64,000 bases of DNA from Bacillota bacterium (GTDB lineage: Bacteria > Bacillota > Bacilli > Paenibacillales > Paenibacillaceae): assembly GCA_023391635.1 (NCBI GenBank), contig JAEWAQ010000018.1, positions 54,462-118,461 of the forward strand, written 5' to 3'. Positions 17,067-25,384 of this stretch are shown one piece after another. Position 1 is the first letter of the stretch. Every line of letters starts with the position of its first letter. Under the pieces are notes generated by a model that was not told the DNA's origin, ran no database searches, and worked only from the letters and a program-made list of their open reading frames with translations. The position numbers and the translations under genes are program-made.

Positions 17067-17900
17067 ATGAGCGTCCGCATCGATGTACCGAAATTGATTA
17101 GAACTTTGGCGCTTGGTCTGTTCACGGTCACCATGCTGTTCCCGTTGCTCTGGATGCTCTCCGCTTCGTTCAAAACCGAGCTTGACGTCTTCAACTATCC
17201 GATCCAATGGATACCGCCCCGCTGGAACGCGGTGGAGAACTACATGCAGATCTGGTCCTCCCGCTACAGCTTTCCGCTATATTACTGGAACACGTTCAAG
17301 ATTGCCGGGTTGGTAACGGCCATTCAGCTGTTGACGGCTTCCATGGGGGCATTCGCGTTCGCTAAGCTGAATTTCAAATTCAAGCAGCCGCTGTTCGCTT
17401 TGTTCATCGCCACGATGATGATTCCGGATCAAGTGACGATCGTGCCGAAATTCATGCTGCTCACTTGGCTGCATTTGATCGATACGCATTCCGGGTTGGT
17501 GCTGTTGCTCGTCTTCAGCGTGTATGGCATTTTCCTGCTTCGGCAATATATGTTTTCCATTCCCGATTCGCTGCTGGAAGCCGCGAAGATCGACGGAGCG
17601 GGATACACCCGCATTTTCCTTCGGATCATACTGCCCCTGTCCAAGCCTGTACTTGCCACGTTGGCGATTCTTCGGTTCATCTGGACATGGGATGACTACA
17701 TGAATCCCTTGATCTTCCTGAACAGCAGAGAGTTGTTCACCATCCAACTCGGCATGGCGCAATTCGCATCGCAGACCGGTACGTATTACTCGCTGCTCAT
17801 GGCGGCTGCCGTATGCGCGATGCTGCCTCTGCTCATCCTGTTCGTATTCGGTCAGCGTTTCATCATCGAGGGGATTGCCTCCGGCGCTGTCAAAGGTTGA
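17067..17900 (+). CDS. ABC sugar transporter permease (MalG/UgpE type)
   Basis: A 277-residue inner-membrane protein with six hydrophobic segments. The EAA motif is SLLEAAKIDGAGYTRIFLRI, and ILRFIWTWDDYMNPLIFL is the usual helix that follows in MalG relatives. It pairs with the permease ending 10 bases upstream. GAGGTGAGAG precedes ATG 17067. It works with the lipoprotein encoded next to import the operon's amino-sugar substrate. Confidence 0.9.
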   Translation: MSVRIDVPKLIRTLALGLFTVTMLFPLLWMLSASFKTELDVFNYPIQWIPPRWNAVENYMQIWSSRYSFPLYYWNTFKIAGLVTAIQLLTASMGAFAFAKLNFKFKQPLFALFIATMMIPDQVTIVPKFMLLTWLHLIDTHSGLVLLLVFSVYGIFLLRQYMFSIPDSLLEAAKIDGAGYTRIFLRIILPLSKPVLATLAILRFIWTWDDYMNPLIFLNSRELFTIQLGMAQFASQTGTYYSLLMAAAVCAMLPLLILFVFGQRFIIEGIASGAVKG

Positions 17901-17978
17901 AGATCTGGAAGCTCATAGCCGCCCCAAGAAGGGCGCCGCTATTTGCGATAATAAATCATCATGAAAAGAGGGAAAGCC

Positions 17979-19364
17979 ATGCAGAAAAAATCAATGCTAG
18001 GGGTCATGTTGTCGGTCGTACTGGTGCTTTCGTTGCTTGTCGGCTGTTCTTCCAAGAAGGATGCGCCTGCAGCATCCGATTCAGCCGCTCCATCGGGCAG
18101 CCAATCGAGCTCGCCGGCTCCGTCGGAGACGCCGAAGGAACCGGTTGAGATCACCTACCTGACCTATGACGGCGCTACGAGTCCGGATGGCCAATTTCTG
18201 ATCCAAATGCAAATTGACGCCTTCAACAAAGCCAATCCCGACATCGTGGTGAAGCTGGACATGCAGCAGAATGATTCGCTCGAATTCCTGAAGAAGCTGG
18301 ATTTGATGTCGCTGTCCGGATCGGCCGGCTATGACATGGTATCGCTCCCGTCTTTCAAGGACTATGCCGAGCGTGCCGCTAAAGGCTTGTTCGCCCCGGT
18401 GGATGAATTCTTCCAGGCAGAAGGCAAGAAGTACAGCGATCTGTTCCAATATACGGCAGATGTGGACGGCGTGAACTATGCGATTCCTTACAACTCGTCC
18501 ATCTACCTGGTATTGATCAACAAGTCGATGATGGATGCAGCCGGGCTTCCCGTTCCGCCGCTGGATTGGACTTGGGACGATTACAGAGAGTATGCGAAAG
18601 CGATGACGCAGGGCGAAGGCGCCAAGAAAATTTACGGTTCCTATATGCATACATGGACGGAATATCGCAGAGAAGCGCTGTTCTCCACGAAGTTGGACAA
18701 TCCGTATGTCAAGGATGACGGCACATCGAACCTGGCAGACCCGGTATTTAAGGAATGGCTGCAATTCGTGCATGATTTGGAGCAAGTCGACAAGAGCCAA
18801 GTACCGTACCGGGATGCAAAAGCGACGAACATGGCCTATCGCGACGTATTCTTCACGGGCAAAGCCGGCATGATTCTGACGGGAACCTGGATCCTGTCCA
18901 ATATTAAAGATAAGGAAAATTTCCCGCATGACTTCCAGACCGTATTCGCGATGATGCCTCGCTGGAAGGACGGTCCGGAAGGACGCGTAACCGGTTCGGC
19001 GACGTACAATGTGATCAACAAGGATTCCAAGCATAAGGAAGCATCTTATCGGTTCATCAAGTTCTTGGCCGGAGAAGGATCGCAGGTCGTCAATCAGTTC
19101 TCGACGATGTTCGGGGCAGACAACTCGGCAACCGTCAATGCGACGGTCCAAGGGTTCGAGGACCTGATCGACAAGCAATCGTTGTTGAACGTGTGGAACC
19201 ACCCGAAGCTGGCGCCGAACTCCATTACGAAATTCCCGGAACAATTCGCGCTGCTCGAAGATATTTACAACGTAGAAACCGAGAAGTTCATCGTGGGCGG
19301 TCAAGACTTGGACAAGACCATCGCGAATGTGATCGAGCAGGCGGACAAGGCGCTGAAGAAATAG
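17979..19364 (+). CDS. sugar ABC transporter substrate-binding lipoprotein (family 1)
   Basis: About 461 residues. It has a lipoprotein signal peptide with the lipobox LLVGC near residue 24, followed by a Ser/Pro/Ala-rich linker and then a family 1 solute-binding fold (EITYLTYDGATSPDGQF; NKSMMDAAGLPVPPLDWTWD; GKAGMILTGTWILSNIK). It is anchored outside the membrane and delivers sugar to the two permeases upstream. ATG 17979, preceded by AGAGGG, is chosen over the earlier in-frame ATG 17961. A hairpin 21 bases downstream probably lowers expression of the enzyme genes relative to this binding protein. Confidence 0.9.
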   Translation: MQKKSMLGVMLSVVLVLSLLVGCSSKKDAPAASDSAAPSGSQSSSPAPSETPKEPVEITYLTYDGATSPDGQFLIQMQIDAFNKANPDIVVKLDMQQNDSLEFLKKLDLMSLSGSAGYDMVSLPSFKDYAERAAKGLFAPVDEFFQAEGKKYSDLFQYTADVDGVNYAIPYNSSIYLVLINKSMMDAAGLPVPPLDWTWDDYREYAKAMTQGEGAKKIYGSYMHTWTEYRREALFSTKLDNPYVKDDGTSNLADPVFKEWLQFVHDLEQVDKSQVPYRDAKATNMAYRDVFFTGKAGMILTGTWILSNIKDKENFPHDFQTVFAMMPRWKDGPEGRVTGSATYNVINKDSKHKEASYRFIKFLAGEGSQVVNQFSTMFGADNSATVNATVQGFEDLIDKQSLLNVWNHPKLAPNSITKFPEQFALLEDIYNVETEKFIVGGQDLDKTIANVIEQADKALKK

Positions 19365-19385
19365 CAAGGTTCGTCTGAGTGGATG

Positions 19386-19413
19386 ACCCGGAATTGCATG
19401 GGCAATTCCGGGT
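19386..19413 (+). terminator. intra-operon hairpin between binding protein and nagB-like gene
   Basis: ACCCGGAATTGC (19386-19397) and GCAATTCCGGGT (19402-19413) form a perfect 12-bp stem with a 4-base loop, without a strong T-run. It may stabilise the upstream message or partly stop transcription, giving more binding protein than enzyme. Confidence 0.55.
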
Positions 19414-19456
19414 TACTTATATCCATCGGACTGGTGAAAGGGGAATGGAGAGAAAA

Positions 19457-20257
19457 ATGGCAGATCTGACGCCGACCTATTCATTATTGGAGGGCATGCT
19501 GCGGGTCCGGGCTTATGCCGATCGCCAGTCAGCGGGCGCCGCTGCAGCGAAGGAAACGGCAGCTAAGCTTCGGAAGCTGTTGGCTGTCCAACAAGATGTG
19601 CGGATGGTATTTGCCGCAGCGCCATCGCAAAATGAGTTCTTGGACAGCCTGGCGGTAGAGCCGGGGATCGATTGGCATCGTATAACGGCATTCCATATGG
19701 ATGAATATATCGGTCTTGAGGGCGCGTCGCCGGAGACCTTCGGATATTATTTGAAGAACCGGTTGTTTGATAAAGTTCGCCCCGGTCGCGTGCATCTCAT
19801 GAATCCAACGCGAGGGGTGGAGTCGGAAATCGCTTCCTATGATGCGTTGATCCGCGAGGCGCCGATTGATATCGTCTGCCTTGGCGTTGGAGAGAATGGA
19901 CATCTGGCTTTCAACGATCCGCCGGTTGCGGATTTTTCCGATCCCGAATGGATCAAGGTAGTGGAACTCGATCAAGTGTGCAGACAACAGCAAGTGAATG
20001 ACGGCTGCTTCGCGTCTCTTGAAGCCGTGCCGACATATGCGCTTACTTTGACGATTCCCGCCATCATGTCAGCGATCAGCCTGGTATGCATTGTTCCGGG
20101 TGAAAGGAAGAGAGAGGCGATCTTAAGAACGCTTTATGGCGAAATTTCGACTGCCTGTCCTTCGACCATCTTGCGAAAACATCCGGATTGCATACTGTAT
20201 ACGGATCAAGAAGAATTAAGACGTGAAGCCGGGGCGCTTGTCGGTGGAAAGGGATGA
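19457..20257 (+). CDS. nagB: glucosamine-6-phosphate deaminase-like protein
   Basis: About 266 residues of the NagB/6-phosphogluconolactonase fold. HRITAFHMDEYIGLEGASPE carries the conserved MDEY motif of the active-site lid, and GVGENGHLAFNDP matches the GxGxxGHIAFNEP phosphate and catalytic loop. The reaction would be glucosamine-6-phosphate to fructose-6-phosphate plus ammonia. Sequence around the motifs departs from classical NagB, so a related amino-sugar phosphate is possible. The start is uncertain between 19445 and 19457; GGAGAG favours 19457. It is followed three bases later by the NagA-like gene, in agreement with sequential deacetylation and deamination. Confidence 0.8.
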   Translation: MADLTPTYSLLEGMLRVRAYADRQSAGAAAAKETAAKLRKLLAVQQDVRMVFAAAPSQNEFLDSLAVEPGIDWHRITAFHMDEYIGLEGASPETFGYYLKNRLFDKVRPGRVHLMNPTRGVESEIASYDALIREAPIDIVCLGVGENGHLAFNDPPVADFSDPEWIKVVELDQVCRQQQVNDGCFASLEAVPTYALTLTIPAIMSAISLVCIVPGERKREAILRTLYGEISTACPSTILRKHPDCILYTDQEELRREAGALVGGKG

Positions 20258-20260
20258 GCC

Positions 20261-21469
20261 ATGATGACTAACCATCCGATAGAGGGCAAGATATCGGCTC
20301 TGCACTATGAAACGGGGAAACCGTGCATCATCGCGATAGAGGGCGGCCGAATCGTATCCGTGATTGTCGCGCAAGCGGAAGCGGATGTGGAGATGGCGCC
20401 GGCCAGCCTGCCGCACCATGAATGGTACGTCGCGCCCGGGCTGGTCGACTTGCAGATCAACGGCTATGCCGGAGCGGACTTCAACCGAGTGCCGATCGAA
20501 GAGGGGGCTGTCGGAGCGACGGCTCGTCGTTTGTGGAGCGAAGGCGTAACGTCCTTCTGCCCGACCGTGATCACGAATCGGCCGGAGGCGATTGTTGACG
20601 CGATGGCGGCTATCGACCGCGCCTGCCGGGAAGATCCGGACACGGCTGCGGCTGTGGCAGGCGTCCATCTGGAAGGCCCGTTTATTTCGCCGGAAGACGG
20701 CGCGCGCGGAGCGCATGCTTTGGAGGCGGTGATGGCACCGGATTGGGATGCGTTCTGCCGCTGGCAGGAGGCATCGGGCGGGCGAATTCGCATCTTGACG
20801 ATGTCCCCGGAATGGCCGGGCAGCGCCGGCTTCATCGCGCGCTGTGCCGAGAGCGGCGTCACGGTATCCATCGGCCATACGGCGGCGACGCCGGCGCAGA
20901 TCGATGAAGCGGTGCGCGCGGGCGCGCGCATGTCGACGCATCTGGGCAACGGAGCGCACCTGCAGCTGCCCCGGCATCCGAATTATATTTGGGAGCAGCT
21001 GGCGCAGGACGAGCTGTGGTCGTGCCTGATCGCGGACGGCTTCCACTTGCCGGACCAGGTGCTGAAGGTCGTGCTCAAGGTCAAGGGAGACCGCGCGCTG
21101 CTCGTCAGCGATGCCGTAGCTTTGGCTGGCATGCCTCCGGGGGACTACGATACGGCGGTCGGCGGCAAAGTGACGCTGACGCCGGAAGGCAAGCTGCATC
21201 TGGCTGGCAACGACCGCATCCTCGCCGGGTCGGCCCAGATGCTTCCGTGGGGCATCTCTCATCTGACGCGCAGAGGGATCGCCGACCTTGGCACCGCATG
21301 GAACATGGCGTCGATCCGCCCGGCCGCCGCGATGGGGTGGGAGACGGCTGCCGGCTTGGCTGCGGGGGCGCCCGCGGACCTCGTGCTGTTCCGCCGCCTG
21401 GCGTCGGAAGGCGATAGCATCGTGATCGAGAGGACCTATAAATCCGGCAAGCTGGTGTATCAGCGCTAG
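20261..21469 (+). CDS. nagA: N-acetylglucosamine-6-phosphate deacetylase-like amidohydrolase
   Basis: A 402-residue protein of the amidohydrolase superfamily. WYVAPGLVDLQINGYAGADF is the first barrel strand with the remodelled metal site of NagA. VHLEGPFISPEDGARGAH carries the metal-ligand Glu. SIGHTAATPAQIDEAVRAGA and STHLGNGAHLQLPRHPN give the two metal His, and LLVSDAVALAGMPPG carries the catalytic Asp. It should remove acetate from GlcNAc-6-phosphate. The HLGNGAH stretch differs from the usual HLFNAM, so substrate specificity may be shifted. AAAGGGATGA precedes the start. It is the last gene of the operon; the next gene is convergent. Confidence 0.82.
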   Translation: MMTNHPIEGKISALHYETGKPCIIAIEGGRIVSVIVAQAEADVEMAPASLPHHEWYVAPGLVDLQINGYAGADFNRVPIEEGAVGATARRLWSEGVTSFCPTVITNRPEAIVDAMAAIDRACREDPDTAAAVAGVHLEGPFISPEDGARGAHALEAVMAPDWDAFCRWQEASGGRIRILTMSPEWPGSAGFIARCAESGVTVSIGHTAATPAQIDEAVRAGARMSTHLGNGAHLQLPRHPNYIWEQLAQDELWSCLIADGFHLPDQVLKVVLKVKGDRALLVSDAVALAGMPPGDYDTAVGGKVTLTPEGKLHLAGNDRILAGSAQMLPWGISHLTRRGIADLGTAWNMASIRPAAAMGWETAAGLAAGAPADLVLFRRLASEGDSIVIERTYKSGKLVYQR

Positions 21470-21473
21470 CGTT

Positions 21474-22712
21474 TTATTCGGAATGCTTCTTCACGACGAT
21501 CACGGCGTTGTGTCCGCCGAACCCGAAGGAATTGGACATGCCGATATTCAGATTCGCCTCGCGGGCGGTATTCGGCACGCAATCCAGATCGCAGGCCGGA
21601 TCGGGATGCTCGTAGTTGATCGTAGGCGGGATGATGCCGGCCTGCAAGCTTTTGACCAGTGCGACGGCTTCGACTGCGCTGGCGGCTCCGAGCAGATGAC
21701 CGGTCATCGACTTGTTCGCGGTGACGGGGATGCAAGACGCATGCTCTGCGAACAACCGCTTGATCGCAGCTGTCTCCGAGCGGTCGCCGACTTCGGTGCT
21801 CGTCGCGTGCGCGCTAATTACGTCCACGTCCGATGGCGCGACTCCCGCTTCGTGAAGCGCGGCCTTCATCGCGCGGAACGCGCCGTCGCCGTCAGGCGGC
21901 GTGGCTACCATGTGATACGCATCGGAAGTCGCCCCGTAGCCGACTACCTCCGCATAGATGCGCGTCCCCCTTCGGGCAGCATGCGAGAGAGATTCCAGCA
22001 CGACGATGCCGGCGCCTTCCGCGATGACGAACCCGTCCCGTTCGGCGTCGAACGGCCGGCTGGCGCGGGCCGGCTCTTCGTTGCGGGCGGACAGCGCCGT
22101 CGCATTGCCGAAGCTCGCCAGCGACAGCTCTGTGACGGCCGCTTCCGCGCCTCCGGCGATGACGACATCGGCGACGCCCGCACGAATAAGTCGGAATGCT
22201 TCGCCGATCGCCGTGTTGCCGATCGAGCAGGCGGTTACCGGCGACAGCGATGGCCCGCGCGCGCCGAAGCGGATGCTGATCATGGCCGACGCCATATTGC
22301 CGATCATCATGGGCACGAGCAGCGGACTGACGCGCTCGGGCCCGCGCGACCGCAGCAAAGCTTCCTGCTCGATCAACGTTTGGAGCCCTCCCGTACCCGA
22401 ACCGACATAGACGCCCATCCGTTCGCCGTCCCCATTTTCCGCATGCAAGCCCGCGTCCTCCATCGCCTGTTCGGCTGCCGCCAGCGCATATTGGCAGAAT
22501 CGGTCCATTCGCCGCGCTTCTTTGCGCCCAAACCTGGCTTCGGCGTCGAAATCCCGCACGATACCCGCGATTTTCGACTTATACCGGGAAGCATCGAACG
22601 CATCGATCAGGGAAACGCCTGAAGCTCCTGCGGTCAGTCGCTTCCAATACGTATTCACATCGTTGCCTAACGGCGTGATGACACCCAATCCGGTAACAAC
22701 GGCTCGCTCCAT
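21474..22712 (-). CDS. fabF: beta-ketoacyl-ACP synthase II (FabF-type)
   Basis: A 412-residue condensing enzyme of the thiolase fold. The catalytic triad is visible as C162 (SPVTACSIGN), H302 (ISAHATSTEVGD) and H339 (NKSMTGHLLGAASAVEA, with K334). It would extend acyl-ACP by condensation with malonyl-ACP in fatty acid synthesis. The context is odd: no acpP, fabG or fabD nearby, and the motifs carry departures from housekeeping FabF (CSIGN for CATG, AHATST for AHGTST), so this looks like a second, possibly specialised copy. ATG 22712, with GGTGGAGG seven bases upstream, is chosen over 22733. It ends 4 bases from the convergent nagA-like gene. Confidence 0.85.
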   Translation of the reverse strand: MERAVVTGLGVITPLGNDVNTYWKRLTAGASGVSLIDAFDASRYKSKIAGIVRDFDAEARFGRKEARRMDRFCQYALAAAEQAMEDAGLHAENGDGERMGVYVGSGTGGLQTLIEQEALLRSRGPERVSPLLVPMMIGNMASAMISIRFGARGPSLSPVTACSIGNTAIGEAFRLIRAGVADVVIAGGAEAAVTELSLASFGNATALSARNEEPARASRPFDAERDGFVIAEGAGIVVLESLSHAARRGTRIYAEVVGYGATSDAYHMVATPPDGDGAFRAMKAALHEAGVAPSDVDVISAHATSTEVGDRSETAAIKRLFAEHASCIPVTANKSMTGHLLGAASAVEAVALVKSLQAGIIPPTINYEHPDPACDLDCVPNTAREANLNIGMSNSFGFGGHNAVIVVKKHSE

Positions 22713-22793
22713 CCGGTTGCCTCCACCTTCCAATGAAAAATGATGAGCCTATCGTGCCATAACGATTATCCTATTACAAGTTATTGTTTATCC

Positions 22794-22802
22794 TGGTATA
22801 AT
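22794..22802 (+). promoter_or_regulatory. extended -10 promoter of the XRE/MmyB gene
   Basis: TGGTATAAT (22794-22802) is a full extended -10. The -35 is poor (TTACAA at 22774-22779, 17-base spacer). The transcript would start near 22809, after the ATG at 22801, which forces use of a later start codon for the downstream gene. Confidence 0.6.
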
Positions 22803-22863
22803 GGACACTACCTTCGAAAGGGGATGGCTTAGTCATCATTCGTCGGAATTGGAGGAGGTTCGA

Positions 22864-23715
22864 TTGCACTCTTATACGCAGACTAGGTTGGCGGCATTAT
22901 CCGCCTTCCTGACCGCACAGCGAGCCAAGCTGCAGCCGGAGGCGGTCGGTTTGCCGGCAGGCACACGCAGAAGAACGCCCGGCCTCAGACGGGAAGAAGT
23001 AGCGCAGCTGGCCGGCGTAAGCTCGACTTGGTACACGTGGCTGGAGCAAGGAAGGGACATTCAAGTGTCCGCATCCGTTCTGGACAATATCGCAGCGGCG
23101 CTGCGGCTGACGACGGACGAGCGTAAATATTTGTACGCATTGGCGATGGATAACGGGGGCGGACATAACCCGTTTGCGTTGCGGGAAGAGGAGCCGGTCG
23201 TCAGCCCGTCTCTTGCCCGCATCATCCAGGAGCTCCGCGCCTGTCCCGCGATCATCTCCGACCGCAGGTGCCGGATTGTGGGCTGGAACGAGGCGGCGGC
23301 GCACGTGTTCCTCGACTTCGAGCAAGTGCCGGCCGATCGGCGGAACATGATCCGGCTGCTGTTCGAGCGCAAGGAATTTCGCCGGCTTGCGGTCAATTGG
23401 GAGCAGTTCGTGCGCGGCTTTCTCGCCATCTTCCGCGCGTATTATGGGCAGTATGTGGAGGATGAATGGTACGGGGAATTCCTGAAGCAGATGCAGGTGG
23501 AGTTTCCTGAATTCGACGGCTTGTGGCGGCAGAGCGAAGTCAAATCCGCACCGGAGGTGCTGCTGGAATTCCGTCACGCCAAGGCGGGGAAGATGCAGTT
23601 CCACCTCACTTCCCTTCAAGTGCAGGGGGATGCCGATTTGCGCTGCAGCGTCTACACGCCGGCGCCCGACACCCGGACGGAATACAAACTGCGGCGTTTG
23701 ATGGAGCGGGGGTAA
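22864..23715 (+). CDS. XRE-family regulator with MmyB-type ligand domain
   Basis: About 283 residues. The N-terminal helix-turn-helix (RRTPGLRREEVAQLAGVSST, then WYTWLEQGRDIQVSASVLD) is the MmyB-type XRE domain. The C-terminal half has the PAS-like MmyB ligand domain (IVGWNEAAAHVFLDFEQVP, NMIRLLFERKEFRRL), which binds fatty-acid-like ligands in studied members. The frame is open from ATG 22801, but that codon overlaps the -10 box. TTG 22864, six bases after GGAGGAGG, is the likely start. It is divergent from fabF with a 150-base gap, so it may control fabF in response to an acyl ligand. This link is inferred from position. Confidence 0.85.
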   Translation: MHSYTQTRLAALSAFLTAQRAKLQPEAVGLPAGTRRRTPGLRREEVAQLAGVSSTWYTWLEQGRDIQVSASVLDNIAAALRLTTDERKYLYALAMDNGGGHNPFALREEEPVVSPSLARIIQELRACPAIISDRRCRIVGWNEAAAHVFLDFEQVPADRRNMIRLLFERKEFRRLAVNWEQFVRGFLAIFRAYYGQYVEDEWYGEFLKQMQVEFPEFDGLWRQSEVKSAPEVLLEFRHAKAGKMQFHLTSLQVQGDADLRCSVYTPAPDTRTEYKLRRLMERG

Positions 23716-23737
23716 CAGGTATACCCGCCCCATCGAG

Positions 23738-24101
23738 CACCGCCTCACCGCCACTAAAACGCCGCAACCCGGCGAAACCTGCTTGCAGCACCGCCTCACC
23801 GCCGCCAAAGCATCGCAACCGGGCCAAACCCGCCTACAGCGCCTCCTCACCGCCGCCAAAGCGCCGCAACCCGGCGAAACCCGCCTACAGCGCCAACTCA
23901 CCGCCGCCAAAACGCTGCAACCCGGCGAAACCTGCTTGCAGCACCGCCTCACCGCCGCCAAAGCGCCGTAACTCGGCCAAACCCGCCTACAGCGCCACCT
24001 CACCGCCACCAAAGCGCCGCAACCGGGCCAAACCCGTCTGCAGCGTCACCTCATCGTCGCCAAGTCGCCGCAACCCGGCGAAACCCGCCTGCAGCGCCAC
24101 G
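23738..24101. repeat. 51-bp minisatellite, seven copies
   Basis: Seven head-to-tail units of exactly 51 bases begin at 23738, 23789, 23840, 23891, 23942, 23993 and 24044, followed by a 7-base stub. Each has a core like CTCACCGCCGCCAAA...GCCGCAACCCGG and ends in TGCAG or TACAG. The length divides by three, so both strands stay open by chance, but no start with a ribosome site or secretion signal supports a protein. It fills most of the 590-base gap after the MmyB-type gene. Confidence 0.9.
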
Positions 24102-24185
24102 AAAAAGTATAGAATCTTGGGACCGGGGACTGAACCGGGACAGGCAGGTTAAAATATTTAACCTATAAAATTGCAAAATTAGGGC

Positions 24186-24237
24186 TTGAAACCGCTTGCG
24201 TAAGTGAATATAATGTGAAATAAGGTTAAGCGTTTAA
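24186..24237 (+). promoter_or_regulatory. sigma-A promoter with cre-like site and LacI-type operator
   Basis: TTGAAA (24186-24191), 17 bases, TATAAT (24209-24214). TTGAAACCGCTTGCG, overlapping the -35, fits the catabolite-responsive element consensus WTGNAANCGNWNNCA except for its last base. TTAAGCGTTTAA (24226-24237), just after the expected start site, is a near-palindrome (10 of 12) with a central CG, suited to the LacI-type protein encoded next. Both glucose repression and autorepression are therefore predicted. Confidence 0.65.
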
Positions 24238-24306
24238 GTATATTGAATGTTTATCTAATATGGTTGCTTGCATGACACGTACAGAACATTCGGAAGGTGA
24301 AGCAGA

Positions 24307-25341
24307 TTGAAACGGGTCACGATTCGAGAAGTATCGGAACGCGCAGGCGTATCCACGGCGGCCGTCTCATATGTCCTCAATGGCAAGGAAGGCAAAGTGT
24401 CGCCGGAGACGATCGAGCGCGTCCGCCAAGCCGTGAAGGAGCTGGGCTACATTCCTGACTTCTCCGCGCGCAGCTTGGCGAATAACCAATCGCGACTGAT
24501 CGGCGTCGTCATCCCGCAAACGGAAGGGCATCGGCAGTTGTTGCTCCAGAACCCGTTCTACAGCGAGCTGGTGTGCGGCATCGAGTCCAAGCTGCGCGAA
24601 GCCGGCTACCACATGATTCTTTCCGGCGTCGACAAGGGGCATGGCTACCTGGACCTGTCGATGCAGCGCAACCTGGACGGCGCGATCATCATGGGCATCT
24701 ACCAGGAGAGTTTCTATGACGACTTGAAGAAGGTGCAGATGCCGATCGTGCTGATCGACAGCTACATTAACGACAGCTCGTTCCACAGGATCGGAATTGA
24801 CGACGAAGAAGGCGGGTACCTCGCCACCAAGCACTTGATCGACAACGGACATACGGGGATCGCATTGGTAACCGGCATGATTCGCAAGGACGGCGTGGTC
24901 GAGAAACGGTTCCTCGGTTACAAGCGGGCCCTTCAGGAAGCCGGGCTATTCTACAATCCGGACTATGTATTCGAAAAAGAGGTCTCTTATGCGCATGGCA
25001 GACAGTCCGGCGAAATGATCGCGACCCGACATCCCGACATTACGGCTGTCTTCGCCACCGCTGACATGGTCGCTTTCGGCGTCGTGCGCGGCGTCATGGA
25101 AGCCGGCAAGCAAGTGCCCGAGAACATCTCCGTCGTCGGATTCGACGATATCTCGATGGCGTCGATGTTCTTCCCGCCGCTTACGACGATCAACCAGAAC
25201 ATCACCCGCAAAGGCGAACTGGCAGCCCAAATGCTGCTTGACCATATGCAATCCGATCGGCAATCGGTCTTTACCGCGGAAGTGACACGTATGCCATTGG
25301 AGGTGGTAGAGCGTCAAAGCGTTCGCAAGTTAAGCGATTAA
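24307..25341 (+). CDS. LacI/GalR family transcriptional regulator
   Basis: A 344-residue repressor. The helix-turn-helix TIREVSERAGVSTAAVSYVL is at residues 4-23, with the hinge helix after it (ARSLANNQS). The sensor domain is of the ribose-binding type (LIGVVIPQTEGH, GAIIMGIYQESF, VVGFDDISMASMFFPPLTTI). It is followed 43 bases later by the binding lipoprotein of an ABC importer, so it probably controls its own transcript and the importer from the promoter at 24186. Confidence 0.88.
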   Translation: MKRVTIREVSERAGVSTAAVSYVLNGKEGKVSPETIERVRQAVKELGYIPDFSARSLANNQSRLIGVVIPQTEGHRQLLLQNPFYSELVCGIESKLREAGYHMILSGVDKGHGYLDLSMQRNLDGAIIMGIYQESFYDDLKKVQMPIVLIDSYINDSSFHRIGIDDEEGGYLATKHLIDNGHTGIALVTGMIRKDGVVEKRFLGYKRALQEAGLFYNPDYVFEKEVSYAHGRQSGEMIATRHPDITAVFATADMVAFGVVRGVMEAGKQVPENISVVGFDDISMASMFFPPLTTINQNITRKGELAAQMLLDHMQSDRQSVFTAEVTRMPLEVVERQSVRKLSD

Positions 25342-25384
25342 CGTACGAACTTCACACGAACACGACGAAGGGGGAATAAGAACC

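Noticed and set aside
18081..19367. 428-codon antisense frame opposite the binding lipoprotein
   Set aside because: Mirror of the codon bias of the true gene; no recognisable protein features.
23738..24101. CRISPR array
   Set aside because: The 51-bp units are contiguous without unique spacers, and no cas genes are near.
22897..24152. Long open frames on both strands through the 51-bp repeats (about 210 and 370 codons)
   Set aside because: The repeat length is a multiple of three, which keeps all frames open by chance. The frames overlap the MmyB-type gene in antisense or shifted sense, have biased Pro/Lys/Arg or Cys/Arg composition and lack a supported start.
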